A stretch of 6,526 nucleotides of DNA. It comes from an uncultured Clostridia bacterium (GTDB lineage: Bacteria > Bacillota > Clostridia > Oscillospirales > Oscillospiraceae). The stretch spans positions 1 to 6,526 of the forward strand of contig CAMGRA010000050.1 of the NCBI GenBank assembly GCA_946061345.1, given 5' to 3'. The number at the start of each line of letters is the position of its first letter. Position 1 is the first letter of the stretch. Below are positions 1-6,254 of the stretch, one piece after another. Under the pieces are notes generated by a model, which saw only the letters and a program-made list of their open reading frames with translations, was not told the DNA's origin and ran no database searches. The translations under genes were made by a program, and so were the position numbers.

Positions 1-14
1 AAAGGTGTCTCCCC

Positions 15-1325
15 ATGTCACTATTCACATACTACTACGTCAGTGCCGCGCTGGAACTGTTCGCTGCGTTCATCACGGTGGTCATGCTGCTGATCCGTCC
101 TCTTATCCAGAAACAGCACTCTACCGTGGACGCCTTCCTTGTGGCATTGCTGTGCGCCCATGCCCTGTCATTGCTGCTGGACGCGCCTATCTGGATCCTG
201 CTGGCAGAGCCGTCTCCGGAGCGAGTGCCGTTGATCAAGGTGCTGACCTTTCTTACGGATCTCTTTCTCATCTCCGCCCAGGCGCTGTACGCATGGTGCC
301 TGACGGCGTATATTTCGGAGCGGCAGTACATATCCCGCCGCCCGGTTTGGTACATCACCGGGTTGTCTGCAGCAGCAGTGCTGACATGCCTGCTGTCCGC
401 CTTCAATGAAATGTACATTGGCTATGACGCCTCCGGAGCGGACTTTACCGGTTCGCTGTACTGGCTGTATCTGCTGTTCACTGTGCAACTGCCCGCTTCC
501 ACGGCACTGCTGGCCTTTCAGCACCGCCGGATACTGGGGCGGCGGGATACATGGGTATTCGCTTCCTACGGCTTGATCGTAGTGGTCAGCGTCCCGCTCC
601 AGCTTTTCTGGGCCATCACCCCCGTCTACCTGGCAGCGGATGTGACAGTTCTGCTGTTGGCCTGCACGGTGATCTATACAGCGCAGGTACGCCGCACCGC
701 CCAGGCAGAGAAAAAACTGGTGGAGCAGGAACTGTCTCTGTCCGAAAGCCGCAATGCGCTGATGCTTTCCCAGATCCAGCCCCACTTCCTCTACAACGCG
801 CTTACTGCCATCTACTGCCTCTGCGACACCCGTCCGGAAACCGCCAAGACCGCCGTCAGCGATTTCTCCCGCTATCTGCGGGGCAATCTGGACTCCCTCA
901 AAAAGGAGGGCCTTATCTCCTTCTCCGACGAGCTGCGCCACACCCAGGCCTATCTTTCGCTGGAGAAGCTGCGCTATGAGGAGGCGCTGGAGGTGGCCTA
1001 TGACATCAAGGTTAGCGACTTCCTGCTGCCGCCGCTGACCATTGAGCCGCTGGTGGAAAACGCCGTGAACCACGGCATAGGCGTTTTGCCTTCCGGCGGA
1101 TGCGTGACCATTTCCACCCAGGAGCTGCCCGAGTACTACGAGGTGCGCGTAGCGGACAACGGCGCGGGCTTTGACCCCGATGTCATCCCCGCTGACGGAC
1201 ATGCCCATGTGGGCATATCCGCCGTCCGCAGCCGCCTGCACATCCTGTGCGGAGGCACGCTGGACATACGAAGTGCCCCCGGTCAAGGGACTGCCGCCAT
1301 CATCCATATTCCGAAAGGAGCATAA
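15..1325 (+). CDS. Membrane sensor histidine kinase, LytS/YehU (HisKA_7TM-like N-terminus, His_kinase + HATPase_c) type
   Basis: This 436-residue protein should sense a membrane or envelope signal, phosphorylate itself on histidine and pass the phosphate to the regulator encoded next. Residues 1-222 hold about six or seven hydrophobic segments (roughly 8-30, 38-64, 73-100, 110-130, 148-168, 180-200, 204-222) and no large extracellular domain. A short charged linker (225-247) leads to the phosphoacceptor motif QPHFLYN, with the acceptor at His257, typical of the His_kinase (PF06580) family. The ATPase domain shows the N box (VENAVNH, Asn349), the G1 box DNGAGF at 381-386 and a G2-like stretch HVGISAVRSRL at 398-408, so it looks catalytically intact. 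The length is complete. The start ATG follows AAGGTG with 8 bases between, an acceptable weak ribosome site. The stop is 3 bases before the regulator start, so the two are probably co-transcribed. The ligand is unknown. Confidence 0.93.
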   Translation: MSLFTYYYVSAALELFAAFITVVMLLIRPLIQKQHSTVDAFLVALLCAHALSLLLDAPIWILLAEPSPERVPLIKVLTFLTDLFLISAQALYAWCLTAYISERQYISRRPVWYITGLSAAAVLTCLLSAFNEMYIGYDASGADFTGSLYWLYLLFTVQLPASTALLAFQHRRILGRRDTWVFASYGLIVVVSVPLQLFWAITPVYLAADVTVLLLACTVIYTAQVRRTAQAEKKLVEQELSLSESRNALMLSQIQPHFLYNALTAIYCLCDTRPETAKTAVSDFSRYLRGNLDSLKKEGLISFSDELRHTQAYLSLEKLRYEEALEVAYDIKVSDFLLPPLTIEPLVENAVNHGIGVLPSGGCVTISTQELPEYYEVRVADNGAGFDPDVIPADGHAHVGISAVRSRLHILCGGTLDIRSAPGQGTAAIIHIPKGA

Positions 1326-1328
1326 GCT

Positions 1329-2117
1329 ATGCGGATTATCGCCGTTGACGACGAACGTCTGGCGCTGGAAGCGCTGGTATCCTCCATTGTAAAGGCCGTT
1401 CCGGACGCCGCTGTCCACGGCTTCCGGGACCCTGCCGAGGCCATGGATTTTCTCCGCAGTCATATCTGCGACGTGGCGTTTCTGGACATCCGGATGCGGG
1501 GCATCAGCGGCCTTGAGCTGGCCCGCCGCATCAAGGAGTTGCACGGCAGCACTAATATCGTCTTTGTCACCGGCTACTCCGAGTACGCGCTGGATGCCTT
1601 CCGCGTCTACGCCAGCGACTATCTGCTCAAGCCTCCCACCCCCGGCACCGTGGCACAGGCACTGCAACAACTGCGCACGCCCATCGTGCCAGAGCCCAAG
1701 CACCGCATCCGCTTCCAGTGCTTCGGGGATTTCGACGCCTTTGCCGACGGCAAGGCACTGACCTTCCATCGGGGCAAGGCCAAGGAACTGCTGGCCTATC
1801 TGGTAGACCGCAAGGGCGCCGGCGTGACCATGGGCGAGCTGTCCGCCGTCCTCTGGGAGGAGGGGCCGGACACCCTGTCCCGCCAGAGCAACCTCCGCAA
1901 TCTCATCAGCGACCTGCGGAAAACCCTGTGCGATGTGGGGGCGGAGGGTATCCTCCTGAAAACGCGCAATGCCATCGCCATCGATGCCGATGCTGTAGAC
2001 TGCGACTATTACGACTTCCTGCGCCACATCCCCTACGCCGTCAACCGCTATCAGGGCGAGTATATGTCTCAGTACTCATGGGCGGAGTTGACCGCCGCGT
2101 CCATCGTCTCTGGATAA
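1329..2117 (+). CDS. Response regulator with SARP/OmpR-like winged-helix output domain
   Basis: This 262-residue protein is the probable phosphorylation partner of the upstream kinase and a DNA-binding transcription regulator. Residues 1-115 form a receiver domain: acidic pocket Asp7/Asp8, phosphoacceptor Asp53 (FLDIRM), Thr81 and Lys101 in LLKPP, all canonical. Residues 126-228 form a winged-helix domain of the Trans_reg_C/SARP kind, with GKAKELLAYLVDRKGAGVT, then VLWEEG and a recognition-helix region around NLRNLISDLRKTL (188-200). The last 20 or so residues (YQGEYMSQYSWAE) look like the opening of the BTAD helical domain that follows this winged helix in SARP proteins, but the protein stops there. 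AAAGGAG at 1314-1320 lies 8 bases before the ATG. A LytS-type kinase usually pairs with a LytTR regulator, so this pairing is atypical. Target sites cannot be read from this window. Confidence 0.9.
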   Translation: MRIIAVDDERLALEALVSSIVKAVPDAAVHGFRDPAEAMDFLRSHICDVAFLDIRMRGISGLELARRIKELHGSTNIVFVTGYSEYALDAFRVYASDYLLKPPTPGTVAQALQQLRTPIVPEPKHRIRFQCFGDFDAFADGKALTFHRGKAKELLAYLVDRKGAGVTMGELSAVLWEEGPDTLSRQSNLRNLISDLRKTLCDVGAEGILLKTRNAIAIDADAVDCDYYDFLRHIPYAVNRYQGEYMSQYSWAELTAASIVSG

Positions 2118-2134
2118 GAACGCATAAGCCAAAA

Positions 2135-2180
2135 AACAAACGCTTACCGGCGCGGCACATCGCGGCGGTAAGCGTTTGTT
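2135..2180. terminator. Strong inverted repeat, probable bidirectional intrinsic terminator
   Basis: Arms 2135-2149 and 2166-2180 are perfectly complementary (core CAAACGCTTACCG / CGGTAAGCGTTTG, 15 bp including the outer A:T pairs). A single G/G mismatch and an inner CGCG/CGCG stem (2151-2154 with 2161-2164) continue the hairpin around a GCACAT loop. It begins 17 bases after the regulator stop codon. On the + strand the arm runs into a T-rich but interrupted tail (TTGTTGCGCTTTTGTTG). On the - strand it runs into six uninterrupted T after a G, so it would work better in that direction. A regulator binding site is possible but less likely given the position and the loop. Confidence 0.78.
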
Positions 2181-2302
2181 GCGCTTTTGTTGCAGTCGGG
2201 CGGGTATAGTAATGTTGCTCTTACCGGAAAACGACAGCGAAAAATGGCGCAGGAGGCCCTCTCAGCCGCTTCGCGCAAAAATACAAACAGGAGGACAGTA
2301 TC

Positions 2303-3118
2303 ATGTCAGAATTTTTGAATGCGGTCCGCTTGGCGGCGGACGGCAGTTTGGACGGCGTCTCGGATGCCGTTATCCTTGCCATGGGCGTGGTGGGCGCGCT
2401 TTTGCTGGTAGCATCCATATTCGCCCTTTTCGTGTCCATCTATTTGGCCATCCGCTACACCCGGTACAATCGGAAGCAAAGCAGCTGCGGCATGACCGGC
2501 GAGCAGGTGGCTAGAGACATCCTCGATCAGAATGGCCTGCAGAGGATCAAGGTCTCCAAGACAGGCTCCATTCTGCTGGGCAACAGCTACAGCCATTATT
2601 TCAAGAAGGTGCGGCTGAGGCGGCTTACATGGAAGAAGCAGAGCGTCACATCCCTTGCCATGGCGGCGCAGAAATCCGCTCTTGCCGTTCTGGACAAGGA
2701 GAATGACCCGGATATGCAGACCCGCGTCCGCCTGACGCCCGTCATCTACATCGGGCCGCTGGCCTTCGTCCCCATGGTCATCATCGGCGCGCTGCTGGAT
2801 CTGTACATGTTCAAAACCACCAACGGGATGTACACCATCCTCCTGACTGCCATCGCCCTCGTCTTCTACCTGCTGTCCTTCATTATGTCCATTCAGGTGC
2901 TGAAAACCGAGAAGAAGGCGCAGCAGCGCGCCTACGATATCATGAAGGAAAATGGCATGGCCACCGACGAGGAGCTGGCCATGTGCAAGAAGCTGTTCCG
3001 CCTGTACAACATCGAGTACATCAACAACATGGTCATCTCGCTGCTGGAACTGGTCTATCGGGTGCTTCAGATCATCGCGTATGTCCAGAATGCATCCTCG
3101 TCCTCCAGCCGTTCCTGA
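2303..3118 (+). CDS. YugP-family (Zn_peptidase_2-like) integral membrane protein lacking the HExxH zinc motif; probable pseudoprotease
   Basis: This 271-residue protein aligns by eye along nearly its whole length with the YugP neutral zinc metallopeptidase family. Shared landmarks are GMTGEQVARDILDQNGL (63-79), an SHYFKKVRLR stretch (97-106), RVRLTPVIYIGPLAFVP (141-157), a Glu203 at the EKKAQQRA position where the family has EFNAS-RA, and the C-terminal pattern NIEYINNMVISLLELVYRVL. Where the family reads AAHEVGHAIQ, this protein reads AAQKSALAVL (121-130): His, Glu and His become Gln123, Lys124 and Leu127. It therefore cannot bind zinc in the usual way. Membrane segments lie at about 24-50, 147-169, 176-200 and 240-262, and the tail is serine-rich. 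Family members are normally about 220-240 residues, so there is an N-terminal extension of about 40. AGGAGG at 2289-2294 lies 8 bases before the ATG. It is the first gene of the second cluster. Its present role is unknown; a scaffold or regulatory role is a guess. Confidence 0.82.
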   Translation: MSEFLNAVRLAADGSLDGVSDAVILAMGVVGALLLVASIFALFVSIYLAIRYTRYNRKQSSCGMTGEQVARDILDQNGLQRIKVSKTGSILLGNSYSHYFKKVRLRRLTWKKQSVTSLAMAAQKSALAVLDKENDPDMQTRVRLTPVIYIGPLAFVPMVIIGALLDLYMFKTTNGMYTILLTAIALVFYLLSFIMSIQVLKTEKKAQQRAYDIMKENGMATDEELAMCKKLFRLYNIEYINNMVISLLELVYRVLQIIAYVQNASSSSSRS

Positions 3119-3125
3119 TATTGCT

Positions 3126-3590
3126 ATGCAGAAGCGGGCGTATAAGAGGAAGGACACATGGGTCTGCGGCATTATGATCGACCTGAACGGCTTCAAGGCG
3201 ATCAACGATACCTACGGGCATGCTGAGGGCGACACCGCGCTGATCCTTGCCGCCGGTCTGCTCAAAAATGCCTTCGGCGAATATGGTGTGGTGACAAGGT
3301 ACGCCGGTGATGAATTCGTCGTCATACTGAACACCGCGGACGAGCAGCTTGTCCAAAGCCTTATCGCGCGGGCAAAGGAGAATTTTGAGGAGGTCAACGG
3401 GACGCACGACAAGCCCTACCGTCTCTCCGCCTCCATGGGCTACGCCATCGCCGACCTGCACACCGAGACCATTGCCGACTTCATGAACCGCATCGACCGC
3501 CAGATGTATCAAGACAAGCTGGGCTATTACGCGAAAAACGACCGCCGGAAGGGCCAGCCGGCCGCCGCGGACAATGACGCCGGACAGTAA
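3126..3590 (+). CDS. N-terminally truncated GGDEF (diguanylate cyclase) domain protein, AGDEF variant
   Basis: This is a 154-residue GGDEF domain, the fold that joins two GTP into cyclic di-GMP as a homodimer. From the start at 3126 it shows the metal Asp19 (IMIDL), the nucleotide-binding NDTYGH (27-32), AEGD, and signature RYAGDEF with AGDEF at 60-64. The first Gly is Ala, a variant reported to be active in Vibrio cholerae VCA0965. No RxxD inhibitory site precedes it. The family's opening DxLTxLxNR segment and any sensor domain are missing: homology begins abruptly around MQKRAYKR. The reading frame stays open upstream to 2952, but there it only overlaps the preceding gene in another frame. 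I see no Shine-Dalgarno sequence before 3126. It follows the preceding stop by 7 bases, so it may be translated by reinitiation, or it may be the remnant of a larger cyclase fused here by deletion. Activity is doubtful. Confidence 0.68.
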   Translation: MQKRAYKRKDTWVCGIMIDLNGFKAINDTYGHAEGDTALILAAGLLKNAFGEYGVVTRYAGDEFVVILNTADEQLVQSLIARAKENFEEVNGTHDKPYRLSASMGYAIADLHTETIADFMNRIDRQMYQDKLGYYAKNDRRKGQPAAADNDAGQ

Positions 3591-3613
3591 ACAAAGAAAG
3601 AGATGTGACACAT

Positions 3614-4729
3614 ATGATGTGGTTCGCCCTGATCGCGGCGCTGCTGGGAATGTCCGCGCTGACCATCATCCAGACGCCCCGGGAGTGGCTGAAGCGCCCC
3701 CTCCCTCTGGCCCTGCTGATCCTGTTCCATGCCGCCGGCATCGCCAGCATTCTGCTGATCCTGTTTGCCGTTTATCGTATGCAGGATGGGCCGCTGCGGG
3801 AGCTTATCATCTGGACGGAGACCGTTTACGTCACCGTAACGGCGTTTGCCCTGCTGCTGTCGGTGGTGCGCTATTTCGGCTTTGAGCTGGCCCGCCACTT
3901 CCGGCACCGCCGCGTGCTTCGTATCCTCAGCAGCTCCACGGCCTTTCTGCTGGCGGCGCTGCTGATCTCCGCCGCCTATATGGTGCCGTCCATCCACAAC
4001 GCCGTGACGCTGCGAACCGTCACCTACGATGTGCCGGTGGACAAAAGCTGCGGCACGGACGCGCTGTCCGTGGCCGTTATCTCGGACTTTCATATCGGCG
4101 GCGGCGCCCGCCGCAGCGAGCTGGATCAGATGGCCGCGCTGCTGACCGCAGCCGACCCGGATGTGATCCTCATCGACGGCGACGTCTGCGACTCCTCCTC
4201 CTCTGCCGACGACCTTGCATACATGGAGGAGATCCTGCGGGGGCTGCACTGCCGGTACGGCGTGTTTTACGCCGAGGGAAACCACGAGCAGGAGTGCCGG
4301 TTCGATCCCGACCCGTATCTGCTGCGGGCGGGTGTCTCCATCCTGCGGGATGAAGGCGTGCAGCTGGAAAACGGCGTCAACATCGTTGGGCGCAGGAACG
4401 CGCTGGTCACCGGCGTTCCCCGGATCATGGCGGACTGCGGCCTTGATGCCGCCGCGCCCACCGTGGTACTCCAGCACCGGGCAAAGGGGCTGAGCCAGCT
4501 GGAGGGCATCGCGGACGTCGTGGCCTGCGGCCACACCCACGGCTACCAGTTCCCCTTCCTCGGCATCCTGATGCCGTATCAGCGGGATATATCCTACGGT
4601 CACCGGATGTACGGCGAGACGCACGTCATCGTCTCCTCCGGCGTGGCCGAGTGGGGCTATCGCACCAAGTGGCCGTCCCAGAGCGAGGTGACCCTGATCC
4701 GGATGAGCTTTAAGGAGGCGGCGGCATGA
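3614..4729 (+). CDS. Membrane-anchored metallophosphoesterase (calcineurin-like, YkuE/YaeI type)
   Basis: This 371-residue protein is a predicted metal-dependent phosphoesterase anchored in the membrane. Residues 1-123 carry four hydrophobic segments (about 2-20, 31-53, 67-88, 105-123). The C-terminal catalytic domain has all five calcineurin-type motifs in order: DFH (Asp158, His160), GDVCD (189-193), GNHE (222-225), LQH (His288) and GHTH (306-309), so it should bind two metal ions. YkuE/YaeI relatives are linked to lipid or envelope phosphoesters, but the substrate here is unknown. The frame also opens with GTG at 3605, but AAAGAGA at 3597-3603 sits 10 bases from ATG 3614 and only 1 base from the GTG, so I choose ATG 3614 (ATG 3617 is also possible). 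It lies 23 bases after the GGDEF frame, and its stop overlaps the next start in ATGA. Confidence 0.9.
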   Translation: MMWFALIAALLGMSALTIIQTPREWLKRPLPLALLILFHAAGIASILLILFAVYRMQDGPLRELIIWTETVYVTVTAFALLLSVVRYFGFELARHFRHRRVLRILSSSTAFLLAALLISAAYMVPSIHNAVTLRTVTYDVPVDKSCGTDALSVAVISDFHIGGGARRSELDQMAALLTAADPDVILIDGDVCDSSSSADDLAYMEEILRGLHCRYGVFYAEGNHEQECRFDPDPYLLRAGVSILRDEGVQLENGVNIVGRRNALVTGVPRIMADCGLDAAAPTVVLQHRAKGLSQLEGIADVVACGHTHGYQFPFLGILMPYQRDISYGHRMYGETHVIVSSGVAEWGYRTKWPSQSEVTLIRMSFKEAAA

Positions 4730-5235
4730 CCTGTAGCACCTACACGAAAAAAGCCCTGGTTTTCCACGCGCTTTACATTGTCCTGCTGTCCGCCGCCGGT
4801 GTGCTGGCTGCCTACAGCGCCGTATATACCTTTTCCCACATCAGCTGCCGGGAGGACGTCATTGCCGGCGGCTTCACGGTGTTCTTTGCCCTGCTGCTCC
4901 TCTCCGTGGACTTTTTCGAGTGCCGCGCCATGAGCGCAAAGCTGTATGTGAACGAGGACGGAATGGGCGTCAGGCGCTTCGGCAAAACGAAGGTCTTTAT
5001 ACGATGGGACGATATCCGGGAGATCGGCACAGGCAGCATCCCCACCCCCTTCGGCAGCAAGGAGCGTGTCTATTTCTGCGACAGGATGCTGGAGGAGGGG
5101 CAGCGCAGCGACCTCATTACCCTGAAGTATCACACAGTCCACTTTTCCTACATTCCGCGGGACTGGTATCCGGAAATGAACCGGCGCCTGCCTGTCCCCA
5201 TTCCAAAGGAGCTTGCCGACCGATATGTCAGATAA
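4726..5235 (+). CDS. Two-TM membrane protein with PH-like cytosolic domain, function unknown
   Basis: I do not recognise a named family for this 169-residue protein. Two hydrophobic helices (about 10-33 and 44-64) are separated by a short polar loop. A soluble C-terminal domain (about 70-160) follows with alternating beta-strand patterns: AKLYVNEDGMGVRRFG, then KVFIRWDDIREIG, then ITLKYHTVHFSYIP, and a final amphipathic segment containing the WYPEM sequence. The strand-turn-strand opening followed by W-D-I resembles bacterial PH-like domains that sit behind a TM hairpin; this is a pattern judgement. The start overlaps the upstream stop (ATGA), and a strong AAGGAGG (4712-4718) lies 7 bases before the ATG, so it is translated independently or coupled at a high level. 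Its position between a membrane phosphoesterase and a CPBP protein suggests a partner role in the same membrane process, which is inference. Confidence 0.8.
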   Translation: MTCSTYTKKALVFHALYIVLLSAAGVLAAYSAVYTFSHISCREDVIAGGFTVFFALLLLSVDFFECRAMSAKLYVNEDGMGVRRFGKTKVFIRWDDIREIGTGSIPTPFGSKERVYFCDRMLEEGQRSDLITLKYHTVHFSYIPRDWYPEMNRRLPVPIPKELADRYVR

Positions 5236-5893
5236 CGCAAAACCAATGAAGCCCCATGACGCAAGGGTCTTCTACCTTGTGTTGATCGCCACTGTGGCCG
5301 TCATCCAGATCGTCCTGAAGGTGGTCACCACCGTGCTCCCGGACATCCCCAGTCAGGTCTGCTCCCGCATCACGGAGTGCGTCCTGCTGCTCTGCGCCCT
5401 GTTCCTCGCCCGGCGAACCACTTTTGTCCAGCCGTGGTTCGGACTGAAGGTGGAGAAGGTGGCCTCCCGGCGGACGCTTCTGACCTGCCTGCTGCTTGCG
5501 GCGGGGATCGTCGCCCTTTTCGTGGCAGCAAGGCTGGTGCTCCAGCAGTTTTCCGCAGCCGTTGCCGCGCGGCCCTTCTTCCGCACCTATCTGGACATCA
5601 AGCACCGCCGGTATTACTGGTTCTTCGTTCTGGTGCAGGAGGTGCTGGCCAAGGGCGTCCTGCAGCACGGAGTTGAAAGAACGCTACCCGCAGACAAGTG
5701 GTACATCGCCCTGCCGGTATCGGCGTTGGTTTTCGCCATGCTGCACATCTACCACTCGCTTTACTATGTTTTCGGCGCCATCGGTCTGGCGCTGGTCTCC
5801 GGCGTTCTGTACCACCGGCAGAAAAATGTATGGCCCTGCTTTGTGCTGCACTTTCTGCTGGCATTTCTCCCCCGGTGCTTCGGGCTGAAATAA
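5225..5893 (+). CDS. CPBP-family (Abi/CAAX-protease fold) intramembrane protein with altered active-site residues
   Basis: This 222-residue polytopic protein belongs to the CPBP/Rce1-like glutamic intramembrane protease fold. About six to eight hydrophobic segments span 15-215. Motif 1, usually EExxxR, reads QEVLAKG (138-144), so the first Glu is Gln138, the second Glu139 is kept and Arg is Lys143. Motif 2, FxxxH, is intact (FAMLH, Phe170, His174). Motif 3, HxxxN, reads HFLLA, with His209 kept and Asn replaced by Ala213. In Rce1 the first Glu, both His and the Asn are the catalytic set, so two of four are changed. QE-type motif 1 may define a natural subfamily, so loss of activity is likely but not certain. 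ATG 5225 overlaps the preceding gene by 11 bases. AAAGGAG (5205-5211) lies 13 bases upstream, a long gap; TTG 5213 is too close to it. Bacterial relatives act in peptide maturation, immunity or unknown processes. Confidence 0.82.
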   Translation: MSDNAKPMKPHDARVFYLVLIATVAVIQIVLKVVTTVLPDIPSQVCSRITECVLLLCALFLARRTTFVQPWFGLKVEKVASRRTLLTCLLLAAGIVALFVAARLVLQQFSAAVAARPFFRTYLDIKHRRYYWFFVLVQEVLAKGVLQHGVERTLPADKWYIALPVSALVFAMLHIYHSLYYVFGAIGLALVSGVLYHRQKNVWPCFVLHFLLAFLPRCFGLK

Positions 5894-6254
5894 ATGCTTA
5901 AAGGGGAAACACTTGTTGCGTTCAATATGCGGCTTCCATATATTTCCATTCACCAAGTGCAGGTGGCTCTATTGGATGCCATTCATGGCGAAACAAATAT
6001 CGTGCGAAACGCCGCCTTACGCGGAACGGGGCAGTGCTTATTACCACCCATTCAAAGAAAACGACGAAGTGTGCCAGACCTCGCCATCCCGTTTGATACA
6101 CATTGCTATGACTTCTGTATTGCGGCCAGCGAGCTCAGAAGTGATTGGAGCCCATCTTCACCCAGCATGGCAGCCGCATCGAGCGGAATACTCTCTGATG
6201 ATGTAGCCGTTGGTGTGTCCTTGAGCGCATCGTCCTTCGCCACAGGCGTGGCCT
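5894..6254. other. Gene-free decayed interval, possible gene remnant on the - strand
   Basis: About 360 bases separate the CPBP gene from the transposase remnant. I see no ribosome site, RNA gene or clear terminator here. A + frame (5894-6265) is open but looks like antisense, with a composition that fits no family. On the - strand, two overlapping frames read like protein: 6253-6106 (includes SIPLDAAAMLGEDG) and 6157-6041 (includes RNTEVIAMCIKRDGEVW, then stop). Joined by one frameshift near 6130 they would give about 75 residues with a plausible C-terminus. I do not recognise the family. The region is most simply a scar between the operon and an old insertion. Confidence 0.4.

Noticed and set aside
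168..2027. Long open frame of 619 codons on the - strand across the kinase and regulator genes
   Set aside because: It is antisense to two well-supported genes, rich in Gly, Gln, His and Ala as expected for the complement of GC-biased coding sequence, and shows no recognisable family.
2187..2210. Possible promoter before the second cluster, -10-like TATAGT at 2205-2210
   Set aside because: No -35 match at 16-18 bases: TTGTTG at 2187 is too close and TTGCGC at 2179 too far. A promoter is expected between 2181 and 2288 but I cannot place it.
2306..3205. Open frame of 299 codons on the - strand over the YugP-like gene
   Set aside because: Antisense of a gene with a strong ribosome site and family similarity; no own domain.
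3527..4624. Open frame of 365 codons on the - strand over the phosphoesterase
   Set aside because: The opposite strand carries a full set of phosphoesterase motifs; this frame has the same antisense-type composition and no ribosome site or domain.
5213..5224. TTG at 5213 as start of the CPBP gene
   Set aside because: It lies 1 base after the AAAGGAG sequence, too close to serve as a start, and adds only four residues.
5871..5884. CCCG/CGGG pair at the end of the CPBP gene as a terminator
   Set aside because: Only 4 bp, inside the coding sequence, with no T run.
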